64,000 nucleotides of DNA from a bacterium (lineage in GTDB: Bacteria; SAR324; XYD2-FULL-50-16): positions 182,337-246,336 of the forward strand of contig JAHJTV010000038.1 in NCBI GenBank assembly GCA_018829445.1, read 5' to 3'. Shown piece by piece: positions 18,067 to 26,590 of this stretch. The notes beneath the pieces were generated by a model, which saw only the letters and a list, made by a program, of their open reading frames with translations, did no database searches and was not told the DNA's origin. Each line of letters opens with the position of its first letter. Positions within the stretch are counted from its first letter, which is position 1. Both the position numbers and the translations under genes were made by a program.

Positions 18067-18383
18067 TATGTCCTCTTTATTCAGTTAACAGGTAATACTT
18101 GTAATTACAATTAGTGATTCAATGTCATCAATTTATGGTGTTGAAGCTTTATTGAACTTGCAAAAATGCCGAATATAAATGGTAGGGCGGGTCTACATCC
18201 CATAAGCGCATACTTAAGCATATATTACCAAAAGCAAGGATTATGGTAGGGCGGGGTTACATCCCCGCCAGAACCAATCAACGGCGGCCACGTAGGACTG
18301 CCCTACCGTTACTTCCTACAAAAAATGAAAAGTCTTTGTGATCCGGTTATGAAAAGGAGCAAGCTGCCTAATATCACGAGCTT
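18067..18383. other. intergenic region filled by a dispersed palindromic repeat
   Basis: This gap of about 317 bp between MaoC and DUF35 genes is largely occupied by a partial and a full copy of the GGTAGGGCGG repeat family (18181-18309). No gene is visible. Confidence 0.6.
18181..18309 (-). repeat. GGTAGGGCGG palindromic repeat, copy C plus partial copy
   Basis: A partial end (GGTAGGGCGGGTCTACATCC) begins at 18181. A full unit at 18245-18309 starts GGTAGGGCGGGG and ends CTGCCCTACCGT, in reverse orientation to the copies at 27558 and 27709. The intervening stretch (18203-18244) matches the reverse complement of the tail that follows those copies, so the whole mobile-like unit is about 110-120 bp. 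Confidence 0.75.
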
Positions 18384-18794
18384 TTATGCTACCGGCTTAA
18401 ATTTTGGTAGTTTAAACTCATCATTCAGCTTCTCGAATACAACCTCAACAGGCATATCACAACTCACATCATAGGGGTCACAGCCAACAATATTGCTCAG
18501 CATTTGAATCCCCTCTTCCAGTTTAATAATGGCAACAACATAAGGACACTCGGGAACAAACGCTGTGGGTGCATTATTTTCAACAACCGTATAGGAATAA
18601 ACAATTCCCTTTCCCGATGCTTCAACCCACTCCAGATTATCCGAGAAACATTCCGTACAGGCGATCCTGGGATAAAAAATATTCGCTCCGCAATCCTTAC
18701 ACTTTTGATAAGTTAATCTTTCTTCATTAGCCGCATCCCAAAATGGTTTTGCCCAGGGATTAACAACCGGTACCGGTCTTTGTGGTTTGTCCAT
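18384..18794 (-). CDS. DUF35 OB-fold protein with rubredoxin-like zinc ribbon
   Basis: A 136-residue acyl-CoA-binding accessory protein. The zinc ribbon has four cysteines, CKDC at 33-36 and CTEC at about 51-54, followed by an OB fold (GKGIVYSYTVVEN... PYVVAIIKLEEG). DUF35 proteins form complexes with thiolase-fold enzymes, as in archaeal HMG-CoA synthase/thiolase and in the steroid side-chain aldolases Ltp2/ChsH2. The adjacent downstream-coordinate gene (18940-20124) encodes exactly such a thiolase-fold protein in the same orientation, so a complex is very likely. Confidence 0.93.
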   Translation of the reverse strand: MDKPQRPVPVVNPWAKPFWDAANEERLTYQKCKDCGANIFYPRIACTECFSDNLEWVEASGKGIVYSYTVVENNAPTAFVPECPYVVAIIKLEEGIQMLSNIVGCDPYDVSCDMPVEVVFEKLNDEFKLPKFKPVA

Positions 18795-18816
18795 TAGAAT
18801 TCTCCTATATATTAAT

Positions 18817-18850
18817 GGCGTTTAGCTATTGGCTTTTGGCGATTCGCTTG
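18817..18850. repeat. GCTAATCGCTAA-type repeat, degenerate copy
   Basis: An iterated pattern of TTAGCTATTGGC then TTTTGGCGATTCGC between the thiolase and DUF35 genes. It belongs to the family also seen near 26217, 32131, 41053 and 49815. Confidence 0.45.
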
Positions 18851-18939
18851 AAAGGAATAGTATTTTACTTGTTTTCTAATCACTATCTTCCTTATTTAGC
18901 TCCAGTAATCATTTTGTCTGTAAGAACCTGCCTTACGTA

Positions 18940-20124
18940 TTACGGAATCTGGTTACCCAGGATTGTGACCTGTGAATCCATGTATGTTCCACCCGTTGCA
19001 GTTTCAACGGCATATTTGGCGGCTTTAACCTGGCGTTCTCCTGCCTTGCCCATCAATTGTCTCACTGCTTCCACCATTAATGCCACGGCCCCCCCGGCAC
19101 CTGTATGGCCTTGCGACAGCATCCCGCCATTAGTTGTGCAGGGAAGTTTACCTCCCGGCCAGGTGTCGCCACTTAAGAACAGTTTGCCTGCTTCTCCCCG
19201 CCCACAAAAACCCAGTTCTTCCAGACCGATAATCTGGTAAATGGGGTATGAATCATAGATTTCAGCCACATCTATATCCTGCGGAGTCAAACCGGCTTGC
19301 TGAAAGGCTTCCTTTCCAGCTTTGGCCCAGCCAAATCTACTAATATCAGGCTCCTGGGAATAAACAAAATGAGTGACAATCCCGCTTTCTCCCAGAACGT
19401 ACACCGGCGTGTCTGTAATATCCCTGGCCCTTTCGGCTGATGTCAGAAGAAAAGCAGCCCCGCCATCGAACAACATATTGGATTGTTTTGCTTTTAATGG
19501 AGTCGACAGCATCTTGGAGTTCATTACCTCTTCAATGGTCAGGGGTTTTCTAAAAAAGGCATGGGGATTGAGCTCAGCCCATTTTCGATTGGAAACACAC
19601 ACCGCGGATAGTTCTTCATCCGTGCAACCGGTTTCATATTTATATCTGGTTGTGGCCAGAGCAGCAATAGAGGAATAATGCTGTCCAAATGGGACTTCCC
19701 ATTCGGCTGATATTCCGGCAGTGGAAAACAGATCAATCCCTTGCTGCAAATTAACACCGGTTCCCAGTCTGTCAGTATGTACAAACAGAATTGTTTTAGC
19801 AGCACCGGTTGTGATCAGGGTAGATGCGAGCAAGAGAGCGTTGCTGCTGCTTGATCCGCCTGAAAAGACCTGGACGTTTTTCTTACAGTTTTTTAAACCC
19901 AGTTCTTCCACAACCCGGCAGGTCACCAGTTCCGTATTAAATGCAGGACTGTAAAGTGATGCCGTCGGCATCACATAATCGATCTCATCCTTGTTTATTC
20001 CGGCGTCTCTAATTGCCAGTTTTGCAGATTCGATAGCATGAAATATTGCAGCTTTATCCGCATGTCTACCGGTTGGAACTTCGCCAATTCCAATAAAAGC
20101 AACTTTTCCTTTTAAATCAGCCAT
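18940..20124 (-). CDS. thiolase-fold protein lacking the nucleophilic Cys (probable acyl-CoA retro-aldolase)
   Basis: A 394-residue member of the thiolase superfamily, nearest in pattern to the SCP-x/Ltp2 branch. Where thiolases carry the acyl-accepting Cys, the sequence reads VFSGGSSSSNALL (about 86-98), with no Cys. The C-terminal GHTGAGG motif and EIYDSYPIYQ, typical of the SCP2/Ltp2 branch, are kept. In Ltp2-type aldolases loss of the Cys goes with retro-aldol cleavage of a 3-hydroxyacyl-CoA and dependence on a DUF35 partner, which is the next gene. I infer a C-C cleaving aldolase, not a thiolase. Alternative: a structural or inactive thiolase paralogue. Confidence 0.9.
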   Translation of the reverse strand: MADLKGKVAFIGIGEVPTGRHADKAAIFHAIESAKLAIRDAGINKDEIDYVMPTASLYSPAFNTELVTCRVVEELGLKNCKKNVQVFSGGSSSSNALLLASTLITTGAAKTILFVHTDRLGTGVNLQQGIDLFSTAGISAEWEVPFGQHYSSIAALATTRYKYETGCTDEELSAVCVSNRKWAELNPHAFFRKPLTIEEVMNSKMLSTPLKAKQSNMLFDGGAAFLLTSAERARDITDTPVYVLGESGIVTHFVYSQEPDISRFGWAKAGKEAFQQAGLTPQDIDVAEIYDSYPIYQIIGLEELGFCGRGEAGKLFLSGDTWPGGKLPCTTNGGMLSQGHTGAGGAVALMVEAVRQLMGKAGERQVKAAKYAVETATGGTYMDSQVTILGNQIP

Positions 20125-20296
20125 AACCGTTTTTCCATTAATAATTTCTTGAATTTTGATTCCAGACCAACAAGCGATTGGTCCGGAATCCTGCTAAAAA
20201 TAGACTCGCCGTATGAGATTTGATTTATGATTTATATAATTCGATGAAATGCTATTTCCATAAACCAAATTCCAAAATTCCTTATTCTAAATACAG

Positions 20297-21934
20297 CTAA
20301 AGATCTTTTCTTAAAATCTTACCAACAGCGCTCTTCGGCAACTCGTCCATAAATTCCACAATTTTGGGAACCTTGTAGGCAGCCAGTTTTTCTTTACAGA
20401 AATCGATCACCTCCTGCTTGGTCAACACTTCACCCTCTTTTAGCACAATAAAAGCTTTCACTGTTTCCCCGCGATATTCATCAGCCACTCCCTTGGTGCA
20501 GGCTTCTGCAATTTTGGGATGGGTAAACAGAACTTCATCGATATCCCTGGGATAGATATTGTAGCCACCGGCAATAATCATGTCTTTCTTTCGGTCTACA
20601 ATAAAGGTGTAACCATCATCATCGATTTTTGCAATATCCCCGGTGTAAAGCCAGCCGTCGACAAAGGTTTCTTTGGTTTCTTCCGGCATTTTATAATAGC
20701 CAAGATCGGAAACCTGGGGACCTTTGATGCACAACTCGCCTGCTTCATTTGCCGGCAGTTCCTTGTTTCTATCATCCAGGTCAACTATTTTCACTTCCGT
20801 ATCAGATAGGGGTAACCCTATTGAACCGGGTTTATTGATACCACCAACCGGGTTGATGCTGGTTGCCGGACTTGCCTCTGAAATTCCAAACCCTTCAACA
20901 ATCTGTGCTCCGGACATGGCTTCAAACCGCTTGATAACGTCAACCGGACAGGGAGCTGCGCCTGATACACAAATCTTTAAAGAGGAGAGGTTATAATCTT
21001 TCAGCTTGGGATGGTTTAAAATTCCGATAAACATGGTGGGAACGCCCGGAAACAGATTAACCTTGTTTTTGTGAATCGCTTCCATGATAAATTCAGCTTC
21101 CGGTCTTGGTATGAGAACAATTGACCAGACGCCCCTGACACACATATTAAGAGTAAACAATCCGAAAGCATGGAAAATGGGTAAACTGCCCAGAACTATC
21201 GATTCTCCCGGTTTCATATTGTAGATCCAGGCCAGACCTTGCTGGCAGTTTTTAGACAGATTGGAGTGGGTTAATACCACCCCTTTGCTGACACCTGTTG
21301 TCCCGCCTGTATACTGCAGCGCTGCAATAGCCCTGAAATCAACTGATATATTAGGATTGTCAGCAGGATATTTTTTCATCAGATCAAGCCATTCATAAAC
21401 ACCCTGCTGTTTCGGGATGTCCCGATGTTTATCCTTTGCCACCAACGGGAATAACTGTTTTAAAGGAAAAGAGAGATAATCCCGGATATGTGCGACAATA
21501 ATGGTTTTAATAGCGGTTTTTGGCTTGAGTGCCAGCATTCGAGGACCCAACAGATCCAAAGTAATAAGAAAGGTGGATTCGGAATCGTTGAATTGATGTT
21601 CCAGCTCCACGTCGGTGTACAAGGGGTTGTTCATTACAACGATTGCCCCGATTCTCCAAACGGCATAGGCTGCAATGGCAACTTGAGGAACATTGGGTAA
21701 CAATAAAGAGACCTTATCTCCCGGCTTAACCCCAAGATCGATCAAGGCATTTGCCATGCGGTTTACCATTTGATCAAATTCTCGAAATTTAATTTTGGTT
21801 TTAAAATAGATCAGACCTATTGTATTCGGATGGTTTTTTGCCACCCGGGTGAGACAATCGGACATCGTTATCTCTTCGTAATCCAGATAATGACTCACTC
21901 CTTCTGCGTATGAATTAAACCATGGTTTTCCCAT
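20297..21934 (-). CDS. long-chain-type acyl-CoA ligase (FadD-like, second of three)
   Basis: A 545-residue ANL enzyme. The AMP-binding motif is YTGGTTGVSKGVVLTH, followed by GWLYTGD and DRKKDMIIAGGYNIYPRDID, with the catalytic lysine in KSAVGKILRKDL at the C-terminus. The frame opens to 22042 through a TTG, but family members begin at the MGKPWFNSY equivalent, so the ATG at 21934 is preferred; neither start has a strong ribosome binding site. Its motifs resemble long- and medium-chain fatty acyl-CoA synthetases more than the other two ligases here. It sits between the Cys-less thiolase gene and an acyl-CoA dehydrogenase gene in one orientation. Confidence 0.93.
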   Translation of the reverse strand: MGKPWFNSYAEGVSHYLDYEEITMSDCLTRVAKNHPNTIGLIYFKTKIKFREFDQMVNRMANALIDLGVKPGDKVSLLLPNVPQVAIAAYAVWRIGAIVVMNNPLYTDVELEHQFNDSESTFLITLDLLGPRMLALKPKTAIKTIIVAHIRDYLSFPLKQLFPLVAKDKHRDIPKQQGVYEWLDLMKKYPADNPNISVDFRAIAALQYTGGTTGVSKGVVLTHSNLSKNCQQGLAWIYNMKPGESIVLGSLPIFHAFGLFTLNMCVRGVWSIVLIPRPEAEFIMEAIHKNKVNLFPGVPTMFIGILNHPKLKDYNLSSLKICVSGAAPCPVDVIKRFEAMSGAQIVEGFGISEASPATSINPVGGINKPGSIGLPLSDTEVKIVDLDDRNKELPANEAGELCIKGPQVSDLGYYKMPEETKETFVDGWLYTGDIAKIDDDGYTFIVDRKKDMIIAGGYNIYPRDIDEVLFTHPKIAEACTKGVADEYRGETVKAFIVLKEGEVLTKQEVIDFCKEKLAAYKVPKIVEFMDELPKSAVGKILRKDL

Positions 21935-22060
21935 ACTTGCCCATTTTTGTTTTAGGTTAAAAAATCGGAATTCCTTCAAACCCCTGCATATACAGGGATC
22001 ACATTTTGAGCTTGTTACTGATTGAAGATTGCTATTCGCCAACCGCCAAACCTTGAACCC

Positions 22061-23209
22061 TTAGGCAAGTCCGAATGAAGCTCCAATCTTTTCTTTAAGA
22101 CTGTCCATACTTTTTCCGGTTGATAATAACGCTATGGAATCCCTGACATATCTTTGAATATCGTATTCCATAGTATACCCGTACCCTCCAAGTATCTGAA
22201 GACCGTTCATGGCGGACTTGACTGCCACCTCAGCTCCGATACACTTAGCCATTGCAATCTCTTTTGAACAGTTTTTCCCCTTATCCGCCATCCATGCCGC
22301 CCTGTAAACCATTAACCTGGCCGCTTCGATCTTGCAGGCTACCTCAGTTAACAGGTGGCCTATGGCGGGAAATCGACCGATCGCTACTCCAAACTGCTCC
22401 CTCTGTTTGGCATGCTGCAAGGCATAATCAAATGCACCTTGGGACATGCCAACAGCAGATGCTGCGTAAGCGAGCAGGGCAAAATCGTTAATTTTTTCCA
22501 TCTGTTTTCTGCCCTGTCCCAACTGTCCTACTCCACCCAATATGGCTTCGGCGGGCAAAACAACATCATTCAGCTTAGTATTACAAAAACCTGCTCCTTG
22601 ATAACCCATGGTTTCAACTGTTTCAATTGCCAATCCTACGGTTTTTGTATCCACACAGAATAAAGTCAAATCATTGCTGTTTTCCGGCGTCGATGTTCTT
22701 GCAAGCACGATCAGAAGATCAGCTTGATTTGCCAGGCTAACGTAAGCTTTGCTGCCTTTAAGGGTATAGAAGTCTCCCTGCTTCTCTGCCGTCGTGCTGA
22801 TGATCTCGGCATCGGCATCATTTTGTTCTGAAAACGCCAGTGATGTAATAATGGAATCCCTGGCGATTTTTGGGAGATACTTTTCCTTCTGCGAGTTACT
22901 TCCCAATTCGCTGATAACTGCGCCTCCAAAGAAGGTGGGACTGATATAGCAATTAGCTAAAGCCGGATACGCATAAGCAATCTCCTCAACTACGAGGCAT
23001 GCCCCCAGAATGTTTTTACCTTCGCCATCGTACTCTTCCGGTATAATCATCCCTCCAAATCCAAGCTTGGCCAGTTTTTTTATTAGCTTTTTAGGATACT
23101 CTCCTTTCTCATCCAATTCGCTGACAATCTCCCTGGTACACTCCTTTGAAACCCAATCCCGAATTGCATTTTTAATCATCACGTTTTCACGTGTTAGTTC
23201 AAAATCCAT
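22061..23209 (-). CDS. acyl-CoA dehydrogenase homologue without canonical catalytic Glu
   Basis: A 382-residue FAD-dependent acyl-CoA dehydrogenase-fold protein. The family signatures (AFSEQNDADAE for the usual AxTEPxAGSD, and GGYGYTMEYDIQRYVRD) are present but modified. The usual base in the 'E-G-T-S' motif is replaced by T364-G-K-S, and the alternative base on helix G (ER in isovaleryl-CoA dehydrogenase) is an Ala. It may therefore be a non-catalytic partner. In steroid-degrading actinobacteria, heteromeric dehydrogenases pair one subunit lacking the base with one that has it, and the gene at 25019-26164 would be the obvious partner. This pairing is inference. Confidence 0.93.
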   Translation of the reverse strand: MDFELTRENVMIKNAIRDWVSKECTREIVSELDEKGEYPKKLIKKLAKLGFGGMIIPEEYDGEGKNILGACLVVEEIAYAYPALANCYISPTFFGGAVISELGSNSQKEKYLPKIARDSIITSLAFSEQNDADAEIISTTAEKQGDFYTLKGSKAYVSLANQADLLIVLARTSTPENSNDLTLFCVDTKTVGLAIETVETMGYQGAGFCNTKLNDVVLPAEAILGGVGQLGQGRKQMEKINDFALLAYAASAVGMSQGAFDYALQHAKQREQFGVAIGRFPAIGHLLTEVACKIEAARLMVYRAAWMADKGKNCSKEIAMAKCIGAEVAVKSAMNGLQILGGYGYTMEYDIQRYVRDSIALLSTGKSMDSLKEKIGASFGLA

Positions 23210-23273
23210 TTGACAACTCCTTATGGTGCAAGTTACGTGAAACCTGACATTTCACGTATTAATAGTATAAATG

Positions 23274-24986
23274 CTAATTTTTCAGTTTTTCACGAAGCAT
23301 CTCTCTTAAATCTCTTCGCAAGACTTTGTTTAGGGCATTCCGCGGTAATGCTGCCATTATCTCCAGTTTTTCCGGGAATTTGTATTTTGCTATTCCTTCC
23401 TTCTCCAGAAATTCGGTTATCTCCTCCAACGTAACAGTTTCACCCGGTTTGGGAATCACACAAACACAGGTTTTTTCCCCCAATCGTTCATCCGGATACC
23501 CAACTGCCGATACTTCCTGTATTTTGGGGTGACCTGAAACCACCATCTCCACTTCCTCAGGGCTGATATTATAACCGCCACGGATAATCAGGTCTTTAAA
23601 TCTTCCGTGAAACAGGTATTTATCCATATTCTCACCTTCAATGGAGAAGAGATCGCCGGAATGATAATAGCCTTTGTTACTGAAAGATTTGACAGTTAAA
23701 TCATCCCTTTGCCAATATCCATTAAAGATGGTTGGCCCTTTGAAGCATAATTCACCGGTAACACCAGTCTCTTTTATCTCCTCTCCGGTTTCGGTATTTA
23801 AAATGCAGCTTTGCAGACCGCCGATAACATCTTTTGAAATATTGAGTTTCACACCTTCACCACCAAACCTGGGGAAATAGATTGCCCTGTCTTCTGGTTG
23901 GGGGAAGAGTAAGGGACCACTGAAAAGAGCAATGCCTTCATTGGAAGCGAAAAAGTTGACGATGCTGATTCCCAGTTCATCCTGGTAATACTTAACCATC
24001 CATGGAGAGAGGGGAACAGATCCCGAAGCGATTACTTTGATGGATGTCTTTGCCAGTGCCATGGCCTGGCCTGACTTGGCCAATGTATCCAGAAGTGCAG
24101 GAGGCATTAAGGTATAGTAAAGATCCTCTTTCATCAACTGCCCCATGAAGACTTCAACATCAAAGGGGTGGTGCAACGTAAATTTCCCTCCAGTTAATAC
24201 CCAGGGCACCATAAGACCGCCGATTCCTGCCATGTTGATCACAGGGAATGTTCCATGAATGTTATGCCCCCGCTCTACAATGCACCCTTCCACCACAACT
24301 TTGGCAATGGATATCCAATGATTGTGTGTTCGGGGAACTCCCTTTGGATCGGCTTCCGTTCCTGATGTCCAGCAGATAGTAAAAATATCATTTGCTCCTG
24401 ATTGCTTCCCGGTCAAATGTTCTTTGAGATTACTGACTCCAGGCTCCTCCGCAAGCAGCGCTTCCAGACTTAACGCACTATCATCTAGCTTATCGCCAGC
24501 TAGAATCACATGTTGAAATCTGGAATCCGGTTTTTTGAATTTATTAATCAGATTCAGATGGTCATACCCGCCAAACTCTTTCACTGTGACGATGGCAACA
24601 GCGTCCGTCAGTTTTATGGCATGATTAATTTCCCGATCACGAGCAGCCATGGCGAGAGGACTTGATATGGCACCGATTCGTGCTGCAGCAAAATAGGCAA
24701 TCACTGCATCAACAATGTTCGGAAGCTGAACCAGCACAATATCACCCTTTCCAATGCCCAGTTTTTCGAACTGAAAAGCCAAACGATCAATCGCATCGAT
24801 CAATTGTCCGTAGGTCAATCGTTTTGCTTCTCCTCCAACAAGAGCGGGCCGATTGTAAGGATCAACAATTGCTTCTGCATCAGGTGTCTGTTCGGAGCTT
24901 TTCCACAAAATATCCAATATGGTCTCGTTTCCCCACCATCCGTTGCTGGTGTATTCCTTTATCTGCTCTTGCACTACTGGTAGCAT
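23274..24986 (-). CDS. AMP-dependent acyl-CoA ligase (third of three)
   Basis: A 570-residue ANL enzyme, strongly diverged from the other two. The AMP motif reads ICWTSGTEADPKGVPRTHN. The C-terminal part has GYYHSGD, RFKDLIIRGGYNISPEEVE and RNALNKVLRRDLR with the catalytic Lys. The pattern is nearest to aryl/alicyclic acid ligases and 2,3-dihydroxybenzoate-AMP-ligase-like proteins (from memory). AAAAGGAGAAGAAA precedes ATG. It lies between the two acyl-CoA dehydrogenase genes, 32 bp downstream of the one at 25019. Confidence 0.93.
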   Translation of the reverse strand: MLPVVQEQIKEYTSNGWWGNETILDILWKSSEQTPDAEAIVDPYNRPALVGGEAKRLTYGQLIDAIDRLAFQFEKLGIGKGDIVLVQLPNIVDAVIAYFAAARIGAISSPLAMAARDREINHAIKLTDAVAIVTVKEFGGYDHLNLINKFKKPDSRFQHVILAGDKLDDSALSLEALLAEEPGVSNLKEHLTGKQSGANDIFTICWTSGTEADPKGVPRTHNHWISIAKVVVEGCIVERGHNIHGTFPVINMAGIGGLMVPWVLTGGKFTLHHPFDVEVFMGQLMKEDLYYTLMPPALLDTLAKSGQAMALAKTSIKVIASGSVPLSPWMVKYYQDELGISIVNFFASNEGIALFSGPLLFPQPEDRAIYFPRFGGEGVKLNISKDVIGGLQSCILNTETGEEIKETGVTGELCFKGPTIFNGYWQRDDLTVKSFSNKGYYHSGDLFSIEGENMDKYLFHGRFKDLIIRGGYNISPEEVEMVVSGHPKIQEVSAVGYPDERLGEKTCVCVIPKPGETVTLEEITEFLEKEGIAKYKFPEKLEIMAALPRNALNKVLRRDLREMLREKLKN

Positions 24987-25018
24987 TTTCTTCTCCTTTT
25001 TTAATCCATTTTAAGTAA

Positions 25019-26164
25019 TCACAGCCCCAAAGTTTTGGCTATGATATTTTTCTGAATTTGTGAAGTTCCACCGCCAATCGAAAGAATGGGAATATCCCTG
25101 AAAAACTGTTGTACGCAGGAATCCATCGTATATCCATAAGCCCCCATTATTTCCATTCCCATCAACGCTATCTTTTTGCCTGTATCTGCACAGAAGTATT
25201 TACACATGGAAGTCTCTTTCACACATTCCATCCCCTGAGTCATCATCCAGGCTGCATAATACGCCAACTGTCTGGCCGCTTCCAGCTGAGAAGCCATTTC
25301 AGCAATTTTATGCTCGGTCTCTTGAAAGCGGATTCCAGGGGCATACTGCTTTTTCTTGTTCTTAAGATAAGATATACACTCCCTGATGACCGTATCAGCA
25401 ATTCCGATTGAACATGCTGATAGAACAAGACGTTCACCATTTAGTAAACGCATCATTTGATGCCAGCCTTTATTAAAGCATTCGGGCCCACCCAGAATAC
25501 TGTCAGATGAGACTTTCACGTCCTTATAATAGACTTCGCAGGTGTCGGATCCTTTATATCCCAGTTTTTTTATCGGTGTTGCACTATAGCCTTCAGACGA
25601 GGTGTCAACCAGAAACGATGTGATACCATTATACCTGTCCGGTGACGTCCTGGTATTGGTAACCGAGATATTGGCAACACTTGCACCGGAAATAAACATT
25701 TTAGAGCCGTTAATTACATAGTGATCCCCCACCAGCTCTGCACTGGTCTGGATGTTGGCCGCGTCTGATCCTGCATCCGGTTCTGTCAGGGCAAAGCAGA
25801 ATATCAACTCTCCTTTCGCCAATCCTGGCAAATATTTCTGTCGCTGTTCCTCGTTGCCGTTTACCTTAAGAATATTGTTGCCATACAAAAGAACATCGCC
25901 TGCTGTCCATGACAGAACCGGTAATGCTTTGGATATCTCTTCAAAAAAGATCATCAAATCCACAACACTTCCATCATCTCCTCCGTACTGTGCTGGAATA
26001 TTAATTTTCCAGAACCCTTGCTGACCCAGCTTATTCATCAGATCATGGGGAAACTTTCCACTGCGATCAACCTCCCGGGCAACGTCTCTGCTAATCTCAC
26101 TCTTTACAAAGGCAATGGTTTTTTCACGCAATTCCTGTTGCGATTTTGAAAAGCTATAATCCAT
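25019..26164 (-). CDS. acyl-CoA dehydrogenase with helix-G type catalytic Glu
   Basis: A 381-residue enzyme that oxidises an acyl-CoA to the enoyl-CoA with FAD. It has the FALTEPDAGSDAA substrate/FAD motif and GAYGYTMDSCVQQFFRD. The medium-chain-type base position is Gly (GGGTSQIQ in place of EGTxQIQ), but NGERLVLSAC in helix G supplies the Glu used by isovaleryl- and long-chain acyl-CoA dehydrogenases, implying a branched or bulky substrate. It is followed at 32 bp by the ligase gene and then the Glu-less homologue at 22061-23209. No ETF genes are in the window. Confidence 0.95.
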   Translation of the reverse strand: MDYSFSKSQQELREKTIAFVKSEISRDVAREVDRSGKFPHDLMNKLGQQGFWKINIPAQYGGDDGSVVDLMIFFEEISKALPVLSWTAGDVLLYGNNILKVNGNEEQRQKYLPGLAKGELIFCFALTEPDAGSDAANIQTSAELVGDHYVINGSKMFISGASVANISVTNTRTSPDRYNGITSFLVDTSSEGYSATPIKKLGYKGSDTCEVYYKDVKVSSDSILGGPECFNKGWHQMMRLLNGERLVLSACSIGIADTVIRECISYLKNKKKQYAPGIRFQETEHKIAEMASQLEAARQLAYYAAWMMTQGMECVKETSMCKYFCADTGKKIALMGMEIMGAYGYTMDSCVQQFFRDIPILSIGGGTSQIQKNIIAKTLGL

Positions 26165-26216
26165 TAAAAATCTCCAAATACACGTGTCATTCTGGTTCTA
26201 TAAGCCACTTGTTTTT

Positions 26217-26253
26217 TGGCTATCAGCTTACAGCCTTTAGCGATCAGCTTATA
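26217..26253. repeat. GCTAATCGCTAA-type repeat
   Basis: An iterated 'TGGCTATCAGCTTACAGCC' then 'TTTAGCGATCAGCTTA' pattern just upstream of the acyl-CoA dehydrogenase gene. Confidence 0.5.
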
Positions 26254-26449
26254 AGTAAAAAAAGTATAAACGTCTGATGATAGACTAGATTGTTATTATT
26301 ACCATTGTGAAGCACCCTTAAATGAATACCGGGCAATCCTTAAAAATATGACATATAACTTAAGTTTTATATCGGGTTTTGTCTGTCAACCGGCGGCCAT
26401 GCACGACCGCCCCACCGTTAAAAAATCATGGAAATTCTGAATCTGTGTC

Positions 26450-26470
26450 ATGCCGGACCTGATCCGGCAT
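26450..26470. repeat. perfect hairpin of a dispersed palindrome
   Basis: ATGCCGGA (26450-26457), loop CCTGA, TCCGGCAT (26463-26470). The flank TTCTGAATCTGTGTC is related to TTCTGAACCGCTGTC near 39285, marking a dispersed family. Confidence 0.55.
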
Positions 26471-26590
26471 CCAGCGGATTTAACCAAAAAACTGGATTCC
26501 GACTTGGTGAGGCACGAGACTCGCAGTGCCAAAGGGAATGAAAAGAAAATAGACTTTTCGAAGAGGATTCATATCTTAAATTTATGAAAA

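Larger units (their letters stand above)
26165..26590. other. intergenic region with three repeat types
   Basis: This 426-bp gap within the island holds a GCTAATCGCTAA-type copy (26217-26253), a half copy of the GGTAGGGCGG family (26390-26418) and a perfect hairpin ATGCCGGA/TCCGGCAT (26450-26470). The last resembles the 'GTCATGCCGGACCTGATCCGG' dispersed palindromes common in proteobacteria; a degenerate relative is at about 39278-39316. No gene is visible. Confidence 0.55.
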
